From Streptococcus oralis (GTDB lineage: Bacteria; Bacillota; Bacilli; Lactobacillales; Streptococcaceae): a stretch of DNA of 14,459 bases. The DNA is taken from contig CALHBZ010000343.1 of assembly GCA_937930605.1 (NCBI GenBank), positions 1-14,459 of the forward strand, given 5' to 3'. The notes under the pieces are model-generated. The model ran no database searches and was not told the DNA's origin. It saw only the letters and a list, made by a program, of their open reading frames with translations. Shown here piece after piece: positions 1 to 7,200 of the stretch (positions are counted from its first letter, which is position 1; the number at the start of each line of letters is the position of its first letter). The translations under genes were made by a program, and so were the position numbers.

Positions 1-661
1 TGATAACCTTGTTAATCACATCATTGTGAATTTGTTCGTTGCTGACTTCTGGATCATGCTGAGTAGAAATAACGACTGTATCCACGCGCACTGGACGGTC
101 ATTCTCATCGTATTCAACAGTCACTTGGGATTTGGCATCTGGGCGAAGATAGCTGATTTCACCAGACTTGCGAAGTTCTGCCAAACGACGAACCAGTTTG
201 TGGCTAAGTGAGATTGGCAATGGCATGAGTTCCTCAGTCTCATCCACAGCAAATCCAAACATAAGACCTTGGTCGCCAGCTCCAATCAAGTCCAATGGGT
301 CTTGATCTGCATTTCCACGAACTTCCAAGGCTTCGTTAACACCTTGAGCAATATCTGGAGATTGTTCCACTAAAGACGGATGGACTCCCACCGTCTCCGC
401 AGAAAATCCATACTCGGTATTGGTATAGCCAATCTCTGCAATGGTATCACGAACTACACGGTTAATATCCACATAGGCATTTGTAGAAATTTCACCAAAA
501 ACATGGACAGAACCTGTATATACAGCTGTCTCAGCAGCAACGTGCGCCTCTGGATCTTTCGCTAAAATAGCATCTAAAATCGCATCTGAAATTTGGTCTG
601 CAATCTTATCTGGATGCCCCTCAGATACAGATTCAGACGTGAATAATTTACGTTCTGACAT
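1..661 (-). CDS. metK: S-adenosylmethionine synthetase (methionine adenosyltransferase), 5' part
   Basis: Cytoplasmic enzyme that makes S-adenosylmethionine from ATP and methionine. The gene runs off the left edge: 220 codons are present out of about 396 usual for the family, so the C-terminal domain is outside the window. The N-terminus carries the family signature [13 protein letters not shown] (residues 7-19, catalytic/ATP-site His16) and the central [12 protein letters not shown] signature (127-138), followed by the SHKLVRRL segment (153-160). The ATG at 661-659 is preceded by an AAGGGGGG Shine-Dalgarno run (677-670), which is itself part of the upstream riboswitch. The reading frame is intact throughout. 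The gene is transcribed alone from its own promoter at about 752-780, and its expression should fall when SAM is plentiful. Confidence 0.97.
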   Translation of the reverse strand, partial: MSERKLFTSESVSEGHPDKIADQISDAILDAILAKDPEAHVAAETAVYTGSVHVFGEISTNAYVDINRVVRDTIAEIGYTNTEYGFSAETVGVHPSLVEQSPDIAQGVNEALEVRGNADQDPLDLIGAGDQGLMFGFAVDETEELMPLPISLSHKLVRRLAELRKSGEISYLRPDAKSQVTVEYDENDRPVRVDTVVISTQHDPEVSNEQIHNDVINKVI

Positions 662-667
662 AAAAAT

Positions 668-746
668 GTCCCCCCTTAAAAAATATTGTTATAGAGTTAC
701 AAAGTACTGATAGATATTTCTACCATCTTATCGGGACTATATAACC
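668..746 (-). promoter_or_regulatory. SMK box (SAM-III) riboswitch in the metK leader
   Basis: Read on the minus strand, the metK leader contains GTTATA (745-740), an anti-Shine-Dalgarno GTCCC (737-733), the conserved-looking stretches CCCGATAAGATGG (735-723) and TTTGTAAC (703-696), then TATAAC (693-688), which pairs with GTTATA, and finally the ribosome site GGGGGGAC (675-668). GTCCC is perfectly complementary to GGGAC at 672-668. This is the arrangement of the Lactobacillales SMK box: SAM binding stabilises the pairing that hides the ribosome site, so translation of metK is switched off. Identification is by motif and pairing geometry; a covariance-model scan was not possible here. Confidence 0.88.
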
Positions 747-751
747 TTATC

Positions 752-780
752 ATTATACCACTTTTTAATTTTTTTTGCAG
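752..780 (-). promoter_or_regulatory. metK promoter (extended -10)
   Basis: A perfect TATAAT (757-752) preceded by TGG gives an extended -10. Seventeen bases upstream lies only a weak -35 (CTGCAA, 780-775). The expected start site near 745 coincides with the first base of riboswitch helix P1, which supports both assignments. Confidence 0.75.
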
Positions 781-794
781 TATTTTCTCTAAGT

Positions 795-824
795 CGAAAA
801 AAGAACCTTACGGCTCTTTTTTCG
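795..824 (-). terminator. Intrinsic terminator downstream of the vWA gene
   Basis: The minus strand reads CGAAAAAAGAGCC, a GTAA loop, then GGTTCTTTTTTCG: a 13-bp stem with one G-U wobble whose 3' arm carries the T-run. The plus-strand version has an A-C mismatch instead, so the hairpin fits transcription from the vWA gene better. It lies about 140 nt after that gene's stop codon and just upstream of the metK promoter. Confidence 0.8.
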
Positions 825-858
825 TCATAAAAATTCGGCTTGTATTCTACAATACGAA

Positions 859-892
859 ATGTATACCTATGCTTCTATGCATAGGTATACAT
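859..892. repeat. Perfect 14-bp inverted repeat with 6-nt loop
   Basis: ATGTATACCTATGC (859-872) and GCATAGGTATACAT (879-892) are exact reverse complements around TTCTAT. The element lies 70 nt after the stop codon of the vWA gene, before its T-rich terminator. It has no adjacent T-run, so it is not a typical intrinsic terminator; it could be an mRNA 3'-end hairpin, a protein binding site or a recombination site. I do not recognise it as a named repeat family. Confidence 0.85.
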
Positions 893-961
893 ACTACCTA
901 CTTTTTATTATCTGCTTTTATTTTCTCATGATATTTTTACAAACAATCTGCCAGTTTTAGG

Positions 962-2341
962 TTACTGTTCCTTTGACTTTCTATTGCTTACAGTTAAGCC
1001 GAGTCCAGCTATTAGGAGGCCAAGTCCAGCAATACCATAGTTCGCTGTATCATTACTTCCTGTATCAGGGAGTTTAGCTGATTCTTGTTTATGAGCTGTA
1101 GCTACTGGAAGAGAGGTCGTTTGAATCGGATTCTCTGTCTGAACAACTGGTAATGTTGTACGACGTTCTAAGTAAAAACGATAATTATCTTTCGTTACCT
1201 TGTATTGACGTCCCTCACTGACTGTTTCTACAATCCATGAAGTTGCATCCTTAGTTAAAGAATCAGCTAAGTTATGATCAATATCCATTAATCGACCTTC
1301 AGATACAAAATCTTTATAGCCAATACCAATCACCTTCGAAGTTGCAACAATTCTTTCGATCTTTGCGGCTTTCAAAGACGCAAGAGTATTCGCAATCGTT
1401 GGAATTGAAGGATCCTCCTTCATTGGAGCATCTGTCAACAATACGACAAACTTTTTATTTTTAGGTGACTTAGACCAGTCGTAGGTTGAAACAATTTGTG
1501 TAAGAGCAGGTGTAGGTGTTTCAGGGAAGTCTCCACCATGTGCAATCTTAATGCCTGCTAAGGCTTTTTCAAGCTCAGCTGGGTCAGAGGTAAAATAAGA
1601 TCCATTAAATTTTGTTAAAATTGTACCCTCATCTGCTTCTCCACTTTTACGTCCATATACTTCATCACTAAAGGTAGCTAATCCAAAACGTGCTGCTACT
1701 CCATCTTTAGTAAGATTTCTTGCAAACTCATTGATATTGTTACGGACAGTGTCAATAGTTCGATACATAGATGCTGAACGGTCAACAACAAAAACGATAT
1801 CGGCTGATTTAGATTCTGAAATCGTCCTTGTCGCTTTCTTGATTTCGACTGTAGTTGTTTTATCAACACGTTCATATTGGGTATAAGAATTTCCATCTTC
1901 ATCTTTCCCGCTCACTGTACTCTCAGTTGTTTCAGTCTTTGGAGCAGGAAGTTCTTCGCTTTTTACAGGTGCCACTTCTGTCTTTGTGACTTCGACTGTT
2001 GCAGTTTCTTCATGAATCTTTTGGTTACCCTCTTGGCGTTCTTTCACGTCAATAGGTGAAACCTTCTTAGAAACATCAACAAGGTCTCCAGGTTTTGCAT
2101 CTGATTGGTTAACGACTGGTTTCGCCTCGTCAGCTTTAATTTCTGCTACAGCAGCTTCGACTGCTGACTTACTTGCTTCGGTTTTCTTTACTGTTTCAGT
2201 TGAAGTAGACGCTGTTTTTGTTGCTTCATCTGCAGACACTTGTCCGACCTGAGCAAAAGCAAACAAAATTGCTACAGAAGCCAACCCAACTTTCATTTTA
2301 CGAAATGAAAAACGTTTTTGTTTCATAAATGTTTTATCCAT
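962..2341 (-). CDS. LPXTG cell-wall-anchored protein with von Willebrand factor A domain
   Basis: Predicted surface protein of 459 aa, exported by Sec and covalently attached to peptidoglycan by sortase. The signal peptide (1 to about 37) contains a YSIRK-like motif, FSFRKMKVGLAS (11-22), ending near QVSADE. Residues 38-160 are a Thr/Lys/Glu/Ala-rich, probably extended segment. A vWA domain spans about 178-375: MIDAS metal-site motif DRSAS (D187, S189, S191), a GGDFPET loop (269-275) and TDAP (303-306). The sorting signal is LPDTG (424-428), a hydrophobic segment and a basic tail. The ATG at 2341 has an AAGGGGA ribosome site about six bases upstream; the in-frame Met6 has none. Function is probably adhesion or metal-dependent ligand binding, inferred from the domain only. 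It is monocistronic, with its own promoter and terminator, and no sortase or pilus gene lies nearby. The ligand is unknown. Confidence 0.92.
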   Translation of the reverse strand: MDKTFMKQKRFSFRKMKVGLASVAILFAFAQVGQVSADEATKTASTSTETVKKTEASKSAVEAAVAEIKADEAKPVVNQSDAKPGDLVDVSKKVSPIDVKERQEGNQKIHEETATVEVTKTEVAPVKSEELPAPKTETTESTVSGKDEDGNSYTQYERVDKTTTVEIKKATRTISESKSADIVFVVDRSASMYRTIDTVRNNINEFARNLTKDGVAARFGLATFSDEVYGRKSGEADEGTILTKFNGSYFTSDPAELEKALAGIKIAHGGDFPETPTPALTQIVSTYDWSKSPKNKKFVVLLTDAPMKEDPSIPTIANTLASLKAAKIERIVATSKVIGIGYKDFVSEGRLMDIDHNLADSLTKDATSWIVETVSEGRQYKVTKDNYRFYLERRTTLPVVQTENPIQTTSLPVATAHKQESAKLPDTGSNDTANYGIAGLGLLIAGLGLTVSNRKSKEQ

Positions 2342-2362
2342 AGAAGTCCCCTTTTCTTTTCA

Positions 2363-2414
2363 CGGATTAAATTATATAATCCGATTGTTTTATAGTAAAA
2401 TAACACAAATTTGT
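2363..2414 (-). promoter_or_regulatory. Promoter of the vWA gene with two palindromes
   Basis: TTTACT (-35, 2399-2394), a 17-bp spacer and a perfect TATAAT (-10, 2376-2371) predict a start near 2364 and a leader of about 23 nt. The -10 lies inside a 21-bp palindrome, CGGATTA-N7-TAATCCG (2363-2383, both 7-bp arms perfect). A second palindrome, ACAAATTTGT (2405-2414), lies just upstream of the -35. This layout is what a repressor or activator site would look like; the regulator is unknown. Confidence 0.7.
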
Positions 2415-2547
2415 ATAGTTTTCAATTTTTTCCCTTACATTCTGGATATTATATCGAACCAAAAATAAGTTCTAACACTATTACTATTTCATTTATCAAA
2501 TTATTTCAAAGATATAATTATTAGATTTTTTGAATAAATTAAGGAAT

Positions 2548-2585
2548 AAAAACTCAGTAGAATCAGGTGATTCTACTGAGTTTTT
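2548..2585 (-). terminator. Intrinsic terminator of the DEAD-box helicase gene
   Basis: A perfect 14-bp inverted repeat, ACTCAGTAGAATCA / TGATTCTACTGAGT (2552-2565 and 2568-2581), is followed on the minus strand by a five-T run. It begins essentially at the helicase stop codon (2586-2584). The innermost pairs must open to form a loop. A-runs on one side and T-runs on the other mean it could also work on the plus strand, but no plus-strand gene needs it. Confidence 0.9.
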
Positions 2586-3927
2586 AAAATGTTTGGCGTT
2601 TGGCTTTACGCTCGACACGACCACGAGCACGATTTTCAGCACGCTTGGTTTTGCGACGTTTTTCATCCACCGCCCATTGAATCTTCTTCTTATAGCCTGG
2701 TTTGACTTTTTTCTTTTTCTTTTTAACCAAGCCAATCATTTCAATATCAAGCTTGTCCTGCTTCTTTTCACGATTGGCACGACGATCACGGTCATAGGTA
2801 TCTTGAAACTCTCCGTCTTTGACCATCTTAGGGGTAAACTTAATCCCTAATTTCTCCAACTCACGAATATCCGAGTCATCACTTGGCTGGTAAAGGGTAA
2901 TAGCTGTACCAGGAAGACCATTGCGTCCAGTACGTCCCACACGGTGAACAAAGAAGGACAAGTCTTGAGGAATGGCGTCATTGATGACATGACTGACACC
3001 TTCAATATCAATTCCACGCGCTGCCAAGTCCGTTGCGACAATATACTCAAAATCTAGATTTTTCACCTGATTCATGATCCGCTTGCGTTCACGAGGGGCA
3101 ATATCTCCATGAATCTTTGCTACCTTCAATCCTTGAGCAGTCAAGTATGCATGTAACTCATCAGCACGCGTTTTTGTGTTAACAAAGATCATTGCCAAAT
3201 ACGGTTGCATCAACTGAGTCAATTCATAAATCTGAGCATTCTTATCTCGTCCCTTGGTCGAAATCAACCAGTTATCAATGGTATCAGAGATGACTGTTTT
3301 TGTTTTGATTTTTTCCATAACAGGATTTGACAAATATTTTTTCAAAAACGGTTGTAACTTCTGTGGAATGGTCGCTGAAAAAACCATGAATTGCAGGTCC
3401 TTAGGAAGGCTTCCTGCTATCTTATCAACTGTTTCTAAGAATCCCATATCCAAGGTCATATCGGCTTCATCGACAACGAAGGTCTTGGCCTTGTGAATAG
3501 CCAAATCACCAGATTTGACCAAGTCATAGATTCGACCAGGAGTCCCGATGACAATATGAGGCTGATTGCTGGCAAGTTTTTCAATCTGACGCGCCTTATC
3601 CGTACCACCAACATAGTTAACCACACGGACTTCCACATCTGAGTGGGCAGCAATCTGACGAGCTGCTTGGTAGATCTGCGTAGCTAACTCACGACTTGGA
3701 GCCGTAATCACCGCTTGCACACTATCGCTAGTTTCATCTAATTGCTGGAAAATGGGGAGTAAAAAAGTATGAGTCTTTCCTGAACCTGTTTTTGACTCAC
3801 CGACCAAGTCTCGACCTGCCAAGACAATAGGAATTAACTTATCCTGCACCTCTGTCGGAGTTATAAATTTCATCTCCTCCAAAGCCTTTTCTATATAGTT
3901 TTTAAACTGAAATTTCGTAAACGACAT
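2584..3927 (-). CDS. cshB: DEAD-box ATP-dependent RNA helicase, CshB type
   Basis: Cytoplasmic RNA helicase of 447 aa that uses ATP to unwind or remodel RNA; CshB-type enzymes act in cold adaptation, ribosome biogenesis and RNA turnover. Motifs in order: Q motif around TPTEVQ (23-28), Walker A SKTGSGKTH (45-53), PSRELA (77-82), GG (107-108), TPGRI (129-133), DEAD (153-156), SAT (184-186), RGID (304-307) and HRVGRTGR (328-335). A Lys/Arg-rich tail (about 375-447, containing VKPGYKKK) resembles that of Bacillus CshB and probably binds RNA. I chose the ATG at 3927-3925 because a GAGGAT ribosome site precedes it at correct spacing. An in-frame ATG seven codons upstream (3948) sits where transcription should begin and has no ribosome site. 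The gene is monocistronic, between the two surface-protein genes. The symbol rests on remembered similarity. Confidence 0.95.
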   Translation of the reverse strand: MSFTKFQFKNYIEKALEEMKFITPTEVQDKLIPIVLAGRDLVGESKTGSGKTHTFLLPIFQQLDETSDSVQAVITAPSRELATQIYQAARQIAAHSDVEVRVVNYVGGTDKARQIEKLASNQPHIVIGTPGRIYDLVKSGDLAIHKAKTFVVDEADMTLDMGFLETVDKIAGSLPKDLQFMVFSATIPQKLQPFLKKYLSNPVMEKIKTKTVISDTIDNWLISTKGRDKNAQIYELTQLMQPYLAMIFVNTKTRADELHAYLTAQGLKVAKIHGDIAPRERKRIMNQVKNLDFEYIVATDLAARGIDIEGVSHVINDAIPQDLSFFVHRVGRTGRNGLPGTAITLYQPSDDSDIRELEKLGIKFTPKMVKDGEFQDTYDRDRRANREKKQDKLDIEMIGLVKKKKKKVKPGYKKKIQWAVDEKRRKTKRAENRARGRVERKAKRQTF

Positions 3928-3954
3928 ATTATCCTCGATTCTATTCATCTAACC

Positions 3955-3981
3955 ATTATACCATATTTTGAGCATTTTCAG
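3955..3981 (-). promoter_or_regulatory. Helicase promoter (extended -10)
   Basis: TGG followed by a perfect TATAAT (3960-3955) gives an extended -10. The best -35 is CTGAAA (3981-3976) at a short 15-bp spacing, four of six bases matching the consensus. The expected start near 3948 gives a leader of about 20 nt to the ATG at 3927. Confidence 0.65.
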
Positions 3982-4073
3982 TAGTCCAACTAGTCTGACC
4001 TATCACAAGGTTATCAACTTCTCTAAATACCACTCTTAGACTTGAAATCACACATTTTATTTCTATCCAAAAT

Positions 4074-4104
4074 TCAAAAAGAGAAGACCAAATTGGTCTT
4101 CTCT
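4074..4104 (-). terminator. Intrinsic terminator of the SHIRT surface-protein gene
   Basis: AGAGAAGACCAA and TTGGTCTTCTCT (4080-4091 and 4093-4104) form a perfect 12-bp inverted repeat with a one-base centre, so the real loop is formed by opening the inner A-T pairs. On the minus strand it is followed by TTTTTGAATTTT. It lies about 100 nt after the stop codon at 4202. The rest of 3961-4201 has no gene that I can support. Confidence 0.85.
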
Positions 4105-4201
4105 CAGCCTTAAAGCTAGTGACTCAGATAGATTTGTCAAACAGTCAAGCAGATGCTTAAGAATCTTTTAAAAGTCGAAAGCTTCTAGATAAAATTACTA
4201 C

Positions 4202-7200
4202 TTAATCATCTTCCCGCTTGCGACCAAGAAGTAATCCTCCTAGACCTGCAAGAATAGCACTTGTCGTTGCTCCCTCAATTGAAATTAGAGAAGTGCTACC
4301 TGTATTTGGTAAGGTCGCTTGTTTAGCCTTATCTACGGCAGGAATTGGAACAGCTGGCTTATCATTTGCAACAGGTTTGCTTTCGGGCTTCACTAGCTGA
4401 TTCATTTGAGCTTTATCAGCTGAATCAGTTTCTTGATCTGGCTTCACTTCTGGAGTCACTGGTGGAACCGGACTTGGCTGTGGTTGTGGCTGTGGCTGCG
4501 GACTAGGAGCTTGCTTGTCTTCAAAGCCCCACTTACCGACGAAGGTCAGATTTCCTCCCTCTTCCACTTCTTGATAACCTAGGAATGTCCATGTACCATT
4601 TGCAACAGCAACTTCTACAGGCATCGGTACTTCTGGAACGAAAGCAATCGCTGCAGAAGAACTTGTAGTATATGTTCCACTTTGTGGAAGTAAGCTCAAT
4701 ACTTCTGTTGGCAAGTTATTGTCTGCCGTAGCACTTTCGAAGCGGTAGGTTACTTTATAGGTTTCAATTACCGGTGCAGGTAAAACATTAACTGGTACAA
4801 GAACTTTAGTAGAAGAACCATCTGGATAATCAACACGAACTGTACCGCTATAAGTACCTGGTTTTGTAGTATCTATTTGACCCGCAGGTGTGATATCTAC
4901 TACCTTAGTGCCAGCTGGAAGGCTTGGCAAGTTCGTCACATTATCTGTCAAGTCTGGTGTTTCTCCAACCTTGATAGTTTCTTCCGTTACTTGAGGCGTA
5001 TAAGTTTCAGCATTTGTCGGATTCGCCTTGAATTCCCACTTCCCGACGAAGACTACATTAGCCTTGTTGACAACGGCGCTAGCTGCATCATAGCCCTTGA
5101 AGGTCCAAGTGCCATCATTCACTGAATCTGTGTATGTGGTTTGTGATGGTTGCTGAGCGGAAACAGTATTACCATTCTCATAAGCTGCACTGTCGCTTGG
5201 GGTCAAGGATGCGATGGCTGCCGGAAGTGCTTTATCCGCCGTTGCGCTCTCGAAGCGGTAATTTGCTTGATACTTGTTGGCTCTAAACTCCCACTGACCA
5301 ACAAAGGTGACATTTGTCTTATTGACCACTGCGCCAGCTGGAATATACCTCTTAAATTTCCATATTCCATCGTTCGCTGAATCTACGTAAGTGGTTTGGA
5401 TTGGCTGCTTAGCCGAAACTGCAACACCATTCAGATATGTTGCACTGTCGCTTGGAGTCAAACCTTTGATTTCTGCTGGAAGTTGCTTACCTGCTGTTGC
5501 GCTCTCAAAACGGTAACTTGCTTGGTACTTATTGGCTTCAAATGCCCATTTACCTACAAACTCAACATTATCCTTGTTCACGACTGCATTATCTACAGCG
5601 TAGCCCTTAAAGACCCAAGTACCGTCATGTACTGTGTCTGTGTAAATCGTCTTCGCTGGCTGTTTAGCTGAAACAGGGTTACCATTCTCATAAGTTACAC
5701 TATCATTTGGAGACAAGGCTGTAATAGCTACTGGAAGATCTTTTCCGGCTGTCGCACTTTCGAAGCGGTAACTTGCTTGATACTTGTTGGCTCTAAACTC
5801 CCACTGACCAACAAAGGTAACATTTGTCTTATTGACCACTGCACCAGCTGGAATATACCTCTTAAATTTCCATATCCCATCGTTCGCTGAATCTACGTAA
5901 GTGGTTTGGATTGGCTGCTTAGCCGAAACTGCAACACCATTCAGATATGTTGCACTGTCGCTTGGAGTCAAACCTGTGATTTCTGCAGGAAGTTGCTTAC
6001 CTGCTGTTGCGCTCTCGAAGCGGTAATTTGTTTGGTACTTATTGGCTTCAAATGACCATTTACCTACAAACTCTACATTAGCCTTGTTCACGACTGCATT
6101 ATTTGCAGCGTAGCCTTTGAAGGTCCAGGTACCGTCATGTACCGTGTCTGTGTAAATCGTCTTCGCTGGCTGTTTAGCTGAAACCGCTGCGCCATTCACA
6201 TAAGTTACACTATCATTTGGAGACAAGGCTGTAATAGCTACTGGAAGATCTTTTCCGGCTGTCGCACTTTCGAAACGGTAACCTGCTTGATACTGATTCG
6301 CCTTAAATGCCCACTTACCTGTGAAAGTCAAATCAGCTTTTTTCACAATCTTACTTTTGGCATCGTAACCAGTGAAAGTCCAGGTACCATCGTTCACATC
6401 ATCTTTGTAAGTCTTTGTTGTCGGCTCTTCTGGTACAACTTTTTGCGTGTTGTAATAGCTTGAGCTATCTTTTGGTGCTTTCTTCTGGATAAATTCAGGC
6501 AAATCAACACCAGCCGTTTCGCTTACAAAAGCATAGCTTACATGATGTGGTCTAGGCGTTACTTCCCAGATACCCGTAAATGTCACGCGCCTGCCATTAT
6601 ACGTCGCATTCTTCTGATCGTAACCTTTGAAGGTCCAGACATAATCTTTTTCTTCTTCAACTACTGATTCTTTAGCAGGTTGCTTGGCTACAATGGTATC
6701 ACCAACCTTATAAGAAGCTTCATCACTTGGAAGCATTCCCAAAATACTTTGTGACAATGGAACACCTGCTTTAGAAGATTTGAATACATATTCTGGATTT
6801 GGAGTAGGTACCCAGCTTCCAAGGAAAGTCTGTCTACCTTTTGCTACAACGATTTTTTCTTTATCGTATCCTGTAAATGTCCAAGTTACCTTGTTTGCTC
6901 TGTCAACATAAGTCGTTTCACTTGGTTGCTCAGCATCTACTTCTGTAAGGAACAGACCGCCCATCTTATAATCAATTGGGTTTTTCGGAGTCAACTTAGT
7001 GATATGATCTGGCAATACGAAATCAGGATCAGTTGATTGGAACTGATAGTCTATACCATTTGGCGTAAAGCTCCAAGATCCTGTGATGGTCTTCACTTTC
7101 GTACCTGCAATAGCTTTTCCGTATTTATCCGCATCAAAACCATGGAAGGTCCATGTACCTGTCGGAACAGTTACTGTCGATGTGTCAACTTTGCTTGCAT

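Noticed and set aside
962..2341. RrgA-type pilus tip adhesin
   Set aside because: Far too short, with no Cna-B domains and no pilin or sortase genes nearby; only the vWA domain is shared.
2530..2850. 106-aa plus-strand hydrophobic open frame
   Set aside because: It starts inside the helicase terminator and runs antisense to the Lys/Arg-rich helicase tail; hydrophobicity is what the complement of Lys codons gives.
4078..4172. Possible CiaR-controlled small RNA: TTTAAA-N5-CTTAAG (4172-4156, minus strand) about 80 nt before a terminator
   Set aside because: The direct repeat matches the CiaR consensus at 10 of 12 positions, but no -10 box follows it and the stretch lacks the unpaired CCUCC-type motif expected of csRNAs. 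The terminator is fully explained by the surface-protein gene.
5018..6292. CRISPR-like regular repeats
   Set aside because: The units are 255 bp, contiguous, in frame and encode SHIRT domains; there are no spacers or cas genes.
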